Shown: positions 8,044 to 16,627, counted from the stretch's first letter. The stretch: 61,361 bases of DNA from Clostridia bacterium (GCA_017453305.1 JAFTKJ010000031.1:1-61361), one strand, 5' to 3'. Notes: generated by a model from the letters alone, not told the origin. Made by a program: numbers and translations.

Positions 8044-10206
8044 ATGAACATTATTGAAAAATTGGCGCAGGAATTCAACTTGAAGGTCGATCAGGTCGAA
8101 AAGACCGTTGCACTGATCGATGAGGGAAATACCATCCCCTTTATCGCGCGTTACCGTAAGGAGGTTACGGGAAGTCTTGACGACAACATTCTGCGTGACC
8201 TGAACGATCGCCTCAACTTCTTGCGCAACATTGAAAAGAGAAAGCAGGAGGTATTTGATCTGATCTCCGCCCAGGAAAAGATGACGCCCGAAATTCAGGC
8301 GGCAATCGAGGCGGCGCAGACCATTACCGAGGTCGACGATATTTACCGTCCCTTCCGCCCACACCGCAAAACGCGTGCGTCGGTGGCAAGAGAGAAGGGC
8401 TTGGAGCCCCTGGCAGAGCTCATCCTGGCGCAAGAGCCTACCTACACCCCCTCCATCGAGGAGCAAGCAGAGGCATATATTAATGAAGAAAAGGGCGTTG
8501 CAAGCGTGGAGGAAGCTCTTCAGGGAGCCAAGGACATCATTGCCGAGGACATTTCCGACAATGCGGAATTCCGTAAGGAGCTCCGCCGTCTGACCTTTGA
8601 GTTCGGTACGCTTTCCACCAAGCAGGCAAAGGAGGAGGATTCGGTCTACGCGCAGTATTACGAGTACGCCGAAGCACTCAAAAAGGTGTTGCCTCACCGC
8701 GTGCTTGCCATCAACCGCGGAGAAAAGGAGGAGTTCTTGAAGGTGAACATCACCGTTGCCTCCGAGATCGTGCTCAACTATCTCTTCTCCCAAATTCTGC
8801 TCAACAACCAAAGCCCTGCCGAGGCGTACGTTTCGGCGGCAATTCTGGATAGCTACGACCGTCTTATCGCTCCCTCCATCGAGCGTGAGATCCGCAGTGA
8901 TATTTTCGACAACGCCTGCGAGGGCGCGATCAAGGTCTTTGCCGATAACCTCAGCCATCTTCTGATGCAGTCTCCTTTAAAGGGCAAGACGGTGTTGGGC
9001 TTTGACCCCGGCTACGCACACGGATGTAAGCTGGCAGTGGTCGACAAAACGGGTAAGGTGGTCGATACCGCGGTCATTTATCCCGTCAAGCCCCGTGAGG
9101 AGATCGAAAAGAGCAAGTCCATCATGAAGCGACTGATCACCAAGCACCGCGTGGACGTCATTGCCATCGGTAACGGTACCGCCTCCAAGGAAAGCGAGAT
9201 CTTCGTAGCAGGTCTCCTTAAGGAGATCCCCGAGGACGTCAAGTATATCGTGGTCAGCGAGGCGGGTGCTTCCATCTACTCGGCATCCAAGCTGGCGGCA
9301 GAGGAGTTCCCGGAATTTGACGTGATGCAAAGAAGTGCAGTCTCCATCGCGCGCCGCCTGCAGGATCCTCTGGCAGAGCTGATCAAGATCGATCCCAAGG
9401 GCATCGGCGTCGGTCAGTATCAGCACGACATGAAGCAGGCACGTCTGGACGAGGCGCTGGGCGGCGTGGTAGAGGATTGCGTCAACGCCGTTGGCGTGGA
9501 TATCAATACCGCATCCTATTCCTTGCTTTCCTACATTTCGGGTATCAATATCACCTCCGCGCGCAACATCGTCAAATACCGTGAAGAGAACGGCGAGTTC
9601 ACCAACCGCGCACAGCTCTTAAAGGTGCCGCGCATTGGTGCCAAGGCTTACGAGCAGGCGGCAGGATTTTTGCGCGTTCCCGGCGGCAAGGAGATCTTTG
9701 ATAATACCGGTGTGCACCCCGAATCCTACGAGGCTGCCGCAGCGCTCCTGGAGAGCTTTGGCTATACCAAGGAGGACGTTGCAAACGGAAACCTGAAGGA
9801 GCTTGGCGCAAAGGTGCAGTCCGAGGGCTTTTCGGCAGTAGCCGCAAAGCTTGGCGTGGGTGAGCCGACGCTCAAGGATATTCTTGACGAGCTGGAAAAG
9901 CCCGGACGTGACGTACGTGATACGCTTCCTCCTCCCGTGCTCAGAGACGATATCCTCAGCCTTGAAGACCTCAAGCCCGACATGGAGCTGACGGGAACGG
10001 TGCGTAACGTCATCGACTTTGGCGCGTTCGTCGACATCGGCGTACACCAGGATGGTCTGGTGCACATCTCGCAACTCTCCGATCGCTTTGTCAAGCATCC
10101 CTCCGACGTGGTCAAGGTCGGCGATGCCGTCAAGGTGCGCGTGTTGAGCGTGGACGTTGCAAAAAAGAGAATTTCTTTGACGATGCGCTCCAAGGGTAAG
10201 GCTTAA
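8044..10206 (+). CDS. tex: Tex-family RNA-binding protein with S1 domain
   Basis: A 720-residue homologue of Tex/YdcI, a conserved nucleic-acid-binding protein linked to transcription and stress. Domains in order: Tex N-terminal helical region (residues 1-190), YqgF/RuvC-like fold (about 320-450, starting KTVLGFDPGYAHGCKLAVVD), helix-hairpin-helix segment (about 490-570), and a C-terminal S1 domain (about 640-715, LTGTVRNVIDFGAFVDIGVHQ). Length is slightly below the usual 720-780, and all domains are intact. A 16-base palindrome, GCTTAATATATTAAGC (10209-10224), follows the stop but has no good T-run. Confidence 0.94.
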   Translation: MNIIEKLAQEFNLKVDQVEKTVALIDEGNTIPFIARYRKEVTGSLDDNILRDLNDRLNFLRNIEKRKQEVFDLISAQEKMTPEIQAAIEAAQTITEVDDIYRPFRPHRKTRASVAREKGLEPLAELILAQEPTYTPSIEEQAEAYINEEKGVASVEEALQGAKDIIAEDISDNAEFRKELRRLTFEFGTLSTKQAKEEDSVYAQYYEYAEALKKVLPHRVLAINRGEKEEFLKVNITVASEIVLNYLFSQILLNNQSPAEAYVSAAILDSYDRLIAPSIEREIRSDIFDNACEGAIKVFADNLSHLLMQSPLKGKTVLGFDPGYAHGCKLAVVDKTGKVVDTAVIYPVKPREEIEKSKSIMKRLITKHRVDVIAIGNGTASKESEIFVAGLLKEIPEDVKYIVVSEAGASIYSASKLAAEEFPEFDVMQRSAVSIARRLQDPLAELIKIDPKGIGVGQYQHDMKQARLDEALGGVVEDCVNAVGVDINTASYSLLSYISGINITSARNIVKYREENGEFTNRAQLLKVPRIGAKAYEQAAGFLRVPGGKEIFDNTGVHPESYEAAAALLESFGYTKEDVANGNLKELGAKVQSEGFSAVAAKLGVGEPTLKDILDELEKPGRDVRDTLPPPVLRDDILSLEDLKPDMELTGTVRNVIDFGAFVDIGVHQDGLVHISQLSDRFVKHPSDVVKVGDAVKVRVLSVDVAKKRISLTMRSKGKA

Positions 10207-10339
10207 TCGCTTAATATATTAAGCAAAAGAGCCGTTAGATTTTTTGAAGTTCAAAAAAGATGTCGAATATTTGTGCATGTTGCACAAATACGAGGGCAAA
10301 ATTTTGGATAAAAAAACTCTTCCATTTTGGAAAATAATT

Positions 10340-10348
10340 TGGTATAAT
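10340..10348 (+). promoter_or_regulatory. Extended -10 promoter of the sugar ABC ATPase
   Basis: TGGTATAAT (10340-10348) is an extended -10 element. The sequence 17 bases upstream (TTCCAT) is a poor -35, as expected for this promoter class. It lies 55 bases before the ABC ATPase gene. Confidence 0.6.
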
Positions 10349-10402
10349 ATATACGATAAAAAATAATGCCACAATGTGGGCAATACAGGAGGATCATGTA
10401 AT

Positions 10403-11521
10403 ATGGCAAGCTTGTCTCTCAGACACATTTACAAGAAGTATCCCGGCGGTGTTACCGCGGTTTCCGACTTCAACCTGGAAATCAAGGATAAAGAGTTTTT
10501 GGTATTGGTAGGACCTTCCGGTTGCGGTAAGTCCACCACTCTGCGTATGATCGCAGGCTTGGAGGAAATCTCCGAGGGTGAGTTGTTCATCGGTGACCGT
10601 CTGGTCAACGACGTAGCTCCTAAGGATCGTAAGATCGCAATGGTGTTCCAGAACTACGCTCTGTATCCTCACATGTCCGTGTTTGAAAACATGGCATTCG
10701 GTCTGAAGCTGAGCAAGGTTCCGAAGGAAACCATTAAGAAGAAGGTTGAGGAGGCTGCTCGCGTCCTTGACATTACCCACTTGCTTGACCGTAAGCCGAA
10801 GGCTCTGTCCGGTGGTCAGAAGCAGCGTGTTGCTTTGGGTCGTGCAATCGTTCGTGATCCTCAGGTATTCCTTCTCGACGAGCCTCTTTCCAACTTGGAC
10901 GCAAAGCTCCGTGCAACCATGAGAACCGAGCTGACCAAGCTCCACAACCGCGTTGAAACCACCTTCGTATACGTAACGCACGACCAGGTAGAGGCTATGA
11001 CCATGGCTACCAGAATCGTCGTTATGAAGGACGGTCTCATTCAGCAGGTTGATACTCCTCAGACCCTGTATGATAAGCCCGTAAACATCTTCGTTGCAGG
11101 CTTTATCGGAACTCCTCAGATGAACTTCCTCAACGGCGAACTTGTAAAGAAGGACGACGGCGTATACTTTGTATACGAGGGCAACGAGCTCAAGCTGCCT
11201 GCTGAAAAGGCAGAGGCAGAGGAACTGCAGGAATACATCGGCAAGGAAGTTGTTGCAGGTCTGCGTCCCGAGTGCATCCACGACGATGCAGCATACATGG
11301 AAGCAAACTGCCAAGGCGCAACCCTTGAGACCGACGTTGACGTAACCGAGTTGATGGGTGCTGAAATTTATCTGTACCTCAGAGTTGGAGAAGAGGGCAA
11401 GCTGACCGCTCGCGTTTCCTCCAGATCCACCACTCGCGCAGGTGAGAAGATCACCATCGGTTTCGATATGGAGAGAATGCATATCTTCGATAAGGATACC
11501 GAGCGTTGCATCATTCACTAA
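10403..11521 (+). CDS. msmX: Orphan carbohydrate ABC transporter ATP-binding protein (MsmX/UgpC type)
   Basis: A 372-residue nucleotide-binding subunit energising carbohydrate ABC importers. It has Walker A GPSGCGKST, signature LSGGQKQRVALGRA, Walker B VFLLDEPLSNLD and the H-loop THDQVEAMTMA, then the ~130-residue C-terminal regulatory (OB-type) domain of the MalK/MsmX/UgpC group. ATG 10403 follows CAGGAGG. No permease or binding-protein gene is nearby and the gene has its own promoter and terminator, the pattern of a shared multi-sugar ATPase. Codons are noticeably more T-ending and uniform than in neighbours, suggesting high expression. Confidence 0.88.
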   Translation: MASLSLRHIYKKYPGGVTAVSDFNLEIKDKEFLVLVGPSGCGKSTTLRMIAGLEEISEGELFIGDRLVNDVAPKDRKIAMVFQNYALYPHMSVFENMAFGLKLSKVPKETIKKKVEEAARVLDITHLLDRKPKALSGGQKQRVALGRAIVRDPQVFLLDEPLSNLDAKLRATMRTELTKLHNRVETTFVYVTHDQVEAMTMATRIVVMKDGLIQQVDTPQTLYDKPVNIFVAGFIGTPQMNFLNGELVKKDDGVYFVYEGNELKLPAEKAEAEELQEYIGKEVVAGLRPECIHDDAAYMEANCQGATLETDVDVTELMGAEIYLYLRVGEEGKLTARVSSRSTTRAGEKITIGFDMERMHIFDKDTERCIIH

Positions 11522-11535
11522 TTCAATAAAAAACA

Positions 11536-11571
11536 CAGAGGCTGAGTCAAACGACTCAGCCTCTGATTTTT
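11536..11571 (+). terminator. Strong rho-independent terminator after the ABC ATPase
   Basis: A 13-bp perfect stem (CAGAGGCTGAGTC, 11536-11548, with 11553-11565) has an AAAC loop and ends in a T-run. The core GGCTGAGTC/GACTCAGCC also forms the outer arms of the element at 6971-7196. Confidence 0.92.
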
Positions 11572-11588
11572 CTCGGTAAAGAAACTTC

Positions 11589-11633
11589 GGTGAGCGTTTT
11601 GGGTGGTGGTACCAAAACGCTTGCGGGAGCTAA
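11589..11633 (+). repeat. 45-bp inverted repeat, left copy
   Basis: This 45-base stretch recurs in inverse orientation at 15001-15045 with 42 of 45 positions identical (first 33 exact). Each copy contains an internal stem, GCGTTTTGG/CCAAAACGC. The pair brackets the GDSL esterase and ADP-ribosylglycohydrolase genes. Confidence 0.85.
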
Positions 11634-11675
11634 TGTGTGGGGCAACAGACGAAAGAATATCTTGCAGTAAAAAAA

Positions 11676-11771
11676 GAAGGGAAGGGAGCAAAACGTTCCC
11701 TTTCCTTCGTTTTTATCAATGGTGATAAAAGCTCTTGGAGGTGTCGGAACCTTCTTGCAGAAGGTTCCGAC
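11676..11771. other. Two hairpins between the ABC ATPase and the GDSL esterase
   Basis: The first hairpin pairs 11676-11688 with 11695-11708 and ends in a plus-strand T-run, so it resembles a terminator although no rightward gene lies directly before it. The second is a 13-bp perfect stem, GTCGGAACCTTCT (11743-11755 with 11759-11771), 19 bases beyond the stop of the leftward esterase. It lacks a T-run on that strand. Confidence 0.6.
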
Positions 11772-11789
11772 AAAAATGCAACAATATCC

Positions 11790-12722
11790 TTACAAAATCG
11801 CCTTGATCAGATTGTGCGCGTAGTAGGCAAAGCCGAGAGAATTGGGGTGGCAGTTATCGATAAAGAGGGAGGGCATATGGGGGATCATGTCCTCACCCAC
11901 AACGGTATCCATACCAAGCTCACATGCTGCGGCGCGAATGGCTTTGCAAATATCGGCAACGCTGCCCGCGGTGCGTGGCTGATCGTAATTGACCACCCAC
12001 GGAGGAGAGATCACAACAAAGCGCGCATTAGGATAAAAATCATGGAGCTTTGCAAGATATCCCTTGGCGCGGTCGTGCATCTCGTCGGTCGTTTTAACGC
12101 CGCCCATATCGTTCGTACCGTAGGCAACGAATACGGTGTCGGGGTCAAAATCCAGCTTTTCGAGGGTGGATTGCGCAAAGCAAGCACTACCCGTACCTTG
12201 AATGATGCTTTCGGCGTTGAAATGATCGCTGACGCGATAGGTGTAGGCTTGGGTGTCCAGCTCGGACTTCCAGCCCTGGGTAATGGAGTCACCGATAAAG
12301 AGAAACTTGCGGTCAAACTTGTGACGGGTGAGCGTGGCGCCGTCGGCAAGCTCCACCTCGGCAAGACCGCCGGCAGGACCGTGTGCAGGGAGGTAGATGG
12401 TAACGCGGTGCTCGCCCTCGGGCAGGGAATAGGTGATCGCTTCGCCCTTGTTTGCAAGGGTGATGGGGGTCTGGTAGCCGTCCACAGCCAGCTCATATTT
12501 TGCTGTGGTGGTCGTTACGTACTTGACGTAGGGGGAATTGGTGTGAAAATCAAGACGGACGCCCGTGGTTGCGCGCGAGTTGTTGTACTGTGCCTCGCTG
12601 ATTGCGCGATATGCCTCCACTTGCCCGGGAGTCATTTTGCAAAAGTGAACGCCGTCGCTCTCTTGGGAGATCTGTACTGCGCCAACCGTGACGCTTTTGA
12701 TCTGTTCAAAGGATAACTTCAT
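11790..12722 (-). CDS. SGNH/GDSL-family esterase with N-terminal beta domain
   Basis: A 310-residue carbohydrate-esterase-like hydrolase. The first ~130 residues look like a beta-rich accessory domain. The catalytic domain then shows block I GDSITQG (nucleophile serine), block III GTND and block V DNCHPNSLG (catalytic Asp/His). This arrangement resembles CE2- or CE3-like acetyl esterases that deacetylate polysaccharides. No signal peptide is visible, so it should act in the cytoplasm. Two consecutive ATGs follow GGAGG; the second (12722) has the better seven-base spacing, the first would start at 12725. It has its own promoter. Confidence 0.85.
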   Translation of the reverse strand: MKLSFEQIKSVTVGAVQISQESDGVHFCKMTPGQVEAYRAISEAQYNNSRATTGVRLDFHTNSPYVKYVTTTTAKYELAVDGYQTPITLANKGEAITYSLPEGEHRVTIYLPAHGPAGGLAEVELADGATLTRHKFDRKFLFIGDSITQGWKSELDTQAYTYRVSDHFNAESIIQGTGSACFAQSTLEKLDFDPDTVFVAYGTNDMGGVKTTDEMHDRAKGYLAKLHDFYPNARFVVISPPWVVNYDQPRTAGSVADICKAIRAAACELGMDTVVGEDMIPHMPSLFIDNCHPNSLGFAYYAHNLIKAIL

Positions 12723-12753
12723 CATGAACCCTCCAATAAAATGTAGATAATTT

Positions 12754-12782
12754 ATTATAGCACGGTTTGCCGGATTTGTCTA
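12754..12782 (-). promoter_or_regulatory. Promoter of the GDSL esterase gene
   Basis: On the minus strand TAGACA (12777-12782), a 17-base spacer and TATAAT (12754-12759) precede the esterase start by about 30 bases. Confidence 0.7.
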
Positions 12783-12821
12783 TCACTTTTTGCAAATCCG
12801 GGAAATATCGGTTTTGCCTCG

Positions 12822-14729
12822 TTAAAAGCATTGCGGATGAACAGAGCCCATGCATACGTAATGCATGGTGCACGTAGCACCCGTGGAAAAGATCAGGTTG
12901 TATTTTGCATCGGCGTTGACGCGTGTCAAACGCCAAACAATGCGGTTTTCACCTTTTTTCAGCCGCACGCCACTCACGTGCACGTTTTCCGCCGTCCACG
13001 TGTCGCATCCCTTGCGCTCGGCAATCAGCTCACCGTTGATGTATAAAGCAAATGGTGCACTGTGACCAACGTGTACCCAAACGGTCATGTCCTCGGGGCA
13101 AAGCAGTACGCGTGACAGATACGCTGTGCAGGGGCCGCGGAATCCGAACAGATCGTCCATGGTAAAGCTGTCCTGCGCTTGCGCAAACACGTCCTCTACG
13201 TATGTCCCGTTTGCATCGGGGGCGGCAAACAGCTCGTCCTCGGTCAAGTATTGCGTCTCGGTATCGGGCGCAAAATTGAGGTGGAAGCGGCGTACCACGT
13301 CGGTAGAATCACCGTCGTAGGGCACGGCGTTGAGCAGCTGATAGTAGCTGGAGGTGCTCATCAGCTCCTCGTCGGTATATGCGGGATCGGTTTTCCAAAT
13401 GGGCCCCGTCACCTTCCAAAGTGCCGCGCCGGAAAGCCCGAAGGTATAGTGATACGTATGCGCATCCAAGGGATAGGTCACGTTCACAAGATTCTTTTCG
13501 TATAGCTCCCGTGCGTCGTCGGGAAGGCGGAATTGCAAGGAAAGCTCCACGCGCTCACCGGCACCAAGCGTCAGATCCCGATCCGTCCGTTTGCCAAAGC
13601 CGTTGATCGCAAGCGACGTACTGATTACGCGATTTGTGCTATTCGTTACGCAAAGCACCACGGGAGTGGGCTTTCCAAACGTGATCGATGGTCCCTGCGG
13701 ATAGCTGACAGAGAACACCAGTGGATCACGTTTTTGAAATGCAAAGGCTTTTTTGGGAGGATCGTTGATGACGTCGGGGGAAAAATACGCGCCCAGCTCC
13801 GCGATCTCAACAGAAAGATCGTAGACGCTGTCGGTATGATCGGGGGAGTGTACGCCCAATACAAATTTAACGTCGCCAAGGCCGTATTCTCCAATCAGGG
13901 ATTTTGCGCCACGGATGGTGCCAATCACCGCACCTACCGTCGCGCAGGTGCAGTCGGTATCAAAGCCGCAGTTGAGCGCATCCATCGAGCTTTTGATCAG
14001 ATCGAGCTCGCCCTTGAGTAATGCGAGGAGCGTGATACCGATGTTTTGAAACAGATTGGTGCAATCGGGGTGTCCGTACCGATGCAGAATGCGCGCCAGC
14101 ACCGTTTTTACGTCGCCGTACCGCTCACACCATGCAAGTGTATCGCCAATCAGGGTGCGCAGCTTGCAATTCTCGGGAATTTCTGCAAGCGCGATGCTAA
14201 TCAGCTCTTTCAAATCGCTCTCGTAGAATGCGGCAGACTCCAAAGCGGCAAAAAAACGCTCGGCATACACCGATTCACCATCGTGATCAATCACTCCGTC
14301 GCGAGCCGAAAAATCAGCCGCGCGCGTTGGTTGAGCAGGGAACAGACAAGCCCAGATCTCCGAACGAATGGGACACCCCATCCCCTCCGTGTAAAAATCA
14401 TTGCAAAAGCGTCCGCTTTCGGGCGGATAGATCCCTTTTTCGTAATTCTTACGCATCACCGCGTACTCACCGGGGGAGTAGTCGCAATTTTCGCAAAAGC
14501 ATTTTTGCAGGTCGTACGAGGTAAAGTCCGTACCGTACCGTTTCACAACGTCCAGCCAAAGCACTTGCAAATCAAGATCGTCGTTGGGCAACATCGTGTT
14601 GATCATTTCGGGTGCGAATTTCAAATTCATGGGCATTTTAATGCCTTCGTAGGGCGCGCCCATCGTACCTGCGACCGTTTTGCCGAGAAAACAGCCGTAC
14701 ACCTTATCAAGATATTGTTCGTAGTTCAT
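12822..14729 (-). CDS. ADP-ribosylglycohydrolase family protein
   Basis: A 635-residue protein. The N-terminal ~320 residues match the all-helical ADP-ribosylglycohydrolase fold: YGCFLGKTVAGTMGAPYEG at the start, PNDDLDLQ and the metal-binding GFDTDCTCATVGAVIGT near residue 270. The C-terminal ~300 residues appear beta-rich, with a possible jelly-roll or carbohydrate-binding end. Long ARH-fold proteins with such extensions in carbohydrate-using bacteria are often next to glycosidases, so the substrate may be a nucleotide sugar or glycoside, not ADP-ribosyl protein. It has its own promoter and shares an inverted-repeat bracket with the esterase. Confidence 0.88.
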   Translation of the reverse strand: MNYEQYLDKVYGCFLGKTVAGTMGAPYEGIKMPMNLKFAPEMINTMLPNDDLDLQVLWLDVVKRYGTDFTSYDLQKCFCENCDYSPGEYAVMRKNYEKGIYPPESGRFCNDFYTEGMGCPIRSEIWACLFPAQPTRAADFSARDGVIDHDGESVYAERFFAALESAAFYESDLKELISIALAEIPENCKLRTLIGDTLAWCERYGDVKTVLARILHRYGHPDCTNLFQNIGITLLALLKGELDLIKSSMDALNCGFDTDCTCATVGAVIGTIRGAKSLIGEYGLGDVKFVLGVHSPDHTDSVYDLSVEIAELGAYFSPDVINDPPKKAFAFQKRDPLVFSVSYPQGPSITFGKPTPVVLCVTNSTNRVISTSLAINGFGKRTDRDLTLGAGERVELSLQFRLPDDARELYEKNLVNVTYPLDAHTYHYTFGLSGAALWKVTGPIWKTDPAYTDEELMSTSSYYQLLNAVPYDGDSTDVVRRFHLNFAPDTETQYLTEDELFAAPDANGTYVEDVFAQAQDSFTMDDLFGFRGPCTAYLSRVLLCPEDMTVWVHVGHSAPFALYINGELIAERKGCDTWTAENVHVSGVRLKKGENRIVWRLTRVNADAKYNLIFSTGATCTMHYVCMGSVHPQCF

Positions 14730-14774
14730 AGGATGCCTCCATTTTTTATTTCATCTGTATCGAAGCATAGGATT

Positions 14775-14803
14775 ATTATAGCATAATATTTCTCGTTTTT
14801 CAA
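14775..14803 (-). promoter_or_regulatory. Promoter of the ADP-ribosylglycohydrolase gene
   Basis: On the minus strand TTGAAA (14798-14803), a 17-base spacer and TATAAT (14775-14780) lie about 45 bases before the gene start. Confidence 0.72.
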
Positions 14804-14835
14804 GCACTGTTATGTTTTTTATGGGGGTGTTTTTT

Positions 14836-14944
14836 GTGGGGGAACTTTTTGGAAAAAGTTCCCCCACGCCCCTTCAAAAACTTCCCTATAAGGAAGTTTT
14901 TAAGGCAGCAATATCGGGAGAGTTTGTGCTCTCCCGTTTTGTTT
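14836..14944 (+). other. Cluster of three hairpins in a gene-free region
   Basis: Three stems follow each other: GTGGGGGAACTTTTT (14836-14850 with 14853-14867), AAAAACTTCC (14876-14885 with 14892-14901) and CGGGAGAG (14915-14922 with 14929-14936, then TTTTGTTTT). The last has terminator form on the plus strand, yet no rightward gene precedes it. The stretch 14730-15425 contains no convincing protein gene; it holds the leftward promoter, these hairpins and the repeats listed next. Confidence 0.6.
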
Positions 14945-15000
14945 TGTGCATTGGATTTGTTAGTGTGTGCATCGTTTTTTGACGCGAACCGCAGGTTCGC

Positions 15001-15045
15001 TTGGCTCTCGCCAGCGTTTTGGTACCACCACCCAAAACGCTCACC
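15001..15045 (-). repeat. 45-bp inverted repeat, right copy
   Basis: Inverse copy of 11589-11633 with three mismatches. It lies 3.4 kb away on the other side of the esterase and ADP-ribosylglycohydrolase genes. Confidence 0.85.
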
Positions 15046-15136
15046 AATTTTTGTTTGCTGAAAGGAAATGTTGTTTGAACTGCCTCTTTTAAAAGTTTTG
15101 GTAAAGCTTTTTCAAAAGCTTGCGCGGTGGGGGGGC

Positions 15137-15400
15137 GTGACGGGAATCAGAACCAAGCCTCGCTTGCGTTGCAATCGAGGCGCAAATTTGCTTCGCAAAT
15201 TCGCCACGGCACGCGTTGCGCGCACACGATTTCGCTAAATCCGTCACCGATTCCAAAAAGGAGAGAGGGTGACGGGAATCAGAACCAAGCCTCGCTTGCG
15301 TTGCAACCGAGGCGCAAATTTGCTTCGCAAATTCGCCACGGCGCGCGTTGCGCGCACACGATTTCGCTAAATCCGTCACCGATTCCAAAAAGGAGAGAGG
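15137..15400 (-). repeat. Two tandem 132-bp repeats next to tRNA-Gly
   Basis: Units 15137-15268 and 15269-15400 differ at only a few positions. Each begins with GTGACGGGAATC followed by AGAACC, nearly identical to the complement of the T-arm and acceptor start of the adjacent tRNA-Gly (15434 onward), and ends with a diverged inverse, GTCACCGATTCC. Internal short palindromes (AATTTGCTTCGCAAATT) are present. A long open frame across this stretch is a repeat artefact. The unit may be a remnant of integration at the tRNA or a short non-autonomous repeat. Confidence 0.85.
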
Positions 15401-15426
15401 GTTCATGCGAACCCTCTCTCCTTTTT
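15387..15426 (-). terminator. Terminator of tRNA-Gly
   Basis: A perfect stem, GGAGAGAGGGTT (15392-15403) with 15410-15421, is flanked by five A and five T residues. Read leftward it lies directly after the tRNA 3' end and ends in a T-run. Confidence 0.82.
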
Positions 15427-15499
15427 GGAGCAGGTGACGGGAATCGAACCCGCGTATTCGGCTTGGGAAGCGGACACTCTGCCATTGAGTTACACCTGC
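15426..15499 (-). tRNA. tRNA-Gly (anticodon CCC)
   Basis: The minus strand folds into a full cloverleaf: acceptor GCAGGTG/CACCTGC, D-arm ACTC-AATGGCA-GAGT, anticodon loop TTCCCAA, variable ATAC, and T-arm with loop TTCGATT. The discriminator is U, as usual for bacterial tRNA-Gly, and CCA is encoded (15426-15428). The anticodon stem TCCGC/GCCGA has a C:C mismatch at its third pair. The tRNA reads GGG codons. Confidence 0.95.
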
Positions 15500-15595
15500 A
15501 TTTGATTTTGCCTAATTATTATAATACAAAATGCGCCCGATGTCAAGTGCTCGGACGCATTTTTTTATTCTTTTTGAAATCCTTTTTTCGATTTT

Positions 15596-16528
15596 TTACG
15601 CCGCATGTTGATTCCGTCCTTGGAAAAACTGCGGAATTTGTGCCACGACGATCGCAACGAACACCAGCCCACAGCCAATCAATTCGCGCGGCGTCAGCGT
15701 GTTTCCCGAAATCAGCCAGCCGCCCAGCGCCGCAAACACGCTCTCCAAGCTCATGGAAAGGGACGCGATGGCAGGCTCGGCGTATTTTTGTCCGTAGATC
15801 TGCAACGTGTAGGCAATGCCGCTGGAGACGATGCCAAGATACAGGATCTGCGGTGCGGCGGCAAGAATGTTCGCCCATATGATCTCCTCCATGCAAAGGG
15901 AAAGGATGCCCGAAACGACGCCGCACGTCAAAAATTGGAGCATTGAGAGCAGAATTCCCCCCACGGGTTCGCCGTAACGGTCCACCGCAAGGATGTGAAA
16001 GCTGAAGCTGATGGCGCAAACGAATACCAGCACGTCGCCAAGGTAGATGCTCTCAATTCCGCCCGAAAGGCTGAGCATATAAATGCCGCCCGTTGCCACG
16101 ATGACCGCAAGCCAAACGGGAAGGGAGCTTTTCTTTCCAAAAAAGATGGAAATCACGGGGACAAGCACCACGTACAAGGCGGTCAAAAAGCCTGCGCGCG
16201 CTTCACTTGCCGCACCTGCGGGATAGGCGGAAAGTCCGAATTGCTGAAAATTAACGCTGATGGCAAGCAATACGCCGCAAAGCACGCCGCCGACGAGCAT
16301 TTCTTTCAATTTTGATTTTTCCTTTGGAAAGATCGGCGCATGAGTCTTGCACTTTTTGATCAGGAGCAGGCAAAACAAAAATGCCGCACCAATAAAGGAT
16401 CGCAGAGAATTAAAAATAAAAGGGGGTACCAGGTCGGCGGCTTGCGCTTGCGCGACAAACGCCAAGCCCCAAAGCAGGGCGGCAAGACACAAAATGGCGC
16501 TGCCCTTGACGTTGTTAAAGCTTTTCAC
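15596..16528 (-). CDS. EamA/DMT-superfamily transporter
   Basis: A 310-residue membrane protein with about ten transmembrane segments in two EamA repeats; the opening GSAILCLAALLWGLAFVAQ is typical. It is divergent from a TetR regulator at 16689 and has its own strong promoter, so export of a compound sensed by that regulator is plausible. It is not closely similar to the EamA protein at 4873. The substrate cannot be told from sequence. Confidence 0.9.
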   Translation of the reverse strand: MKSFNNVKGSAILCLAALLWGLAFVAQAQAADLVPPFIFNSLRSFIGAAFLFCLLLIKKCKTHAPIFPKEKSKLKEMLVGGVLCGVLLAISVNFQQFGLSAYPAGAASEARAGFLTALYVVLVPVISIFFGKKSSLPVWLAVIVATGGIYMLSLSGGIESIYLGDVLVFVCAISFSFHILAVDRYGEPVGGILLSMLQFLTCGVVSGILSLCMEEIIWANILAAAPQILYLGIVSSGIAYTLQIYGQKYAEPAIASLSMSLESVFAALGGWLISGNTLTPRELIGCGLVFVAIVVAQIPQFFQGRNQHAA

Positions 16529-16561
16529 AGGAGTTCACGTCCTTTTTTCAAAGATGCTCCC

Positions 16562-16590
16562 ATTATAGCACAGACGTTCAAAAAAGTCAA
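16562..16590 (-). promoter_or_regulatory. Promoter of the EamA transporter
   Basis: On the minus strand TTGACT (16585-16590), a 17-base spacer and TATAAT (16562-16567) lie about 34 bases before the start codon. Confidence 0.82.
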
Positions 16591-16627
16591 TCGTTTTGCA
16601 AATATTGTAAACTTTTATGCAAAATTC

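Noticed and set aside
11589-15045. Composite transposon
   Set aside because: The inverted repeats have no transposase between them and no target duplication was seen, so it was kept only as a repeat observation.
15137-15400. Possible CRISPR array
   Set aside because: There are only two units, each 132 bp and fully repeated, with no unique spacers and no cas genes in the window.
15127-15882. 251-residue open frame across tandem repeats and tRNA
   Set aside because: It translates the non-coding 132-bp repeats, the complement of the tRNA-Gly gene and part of an antisense transporter. The residue pattern DGNRTR is the familiar artefact of reading through a tRNA region.
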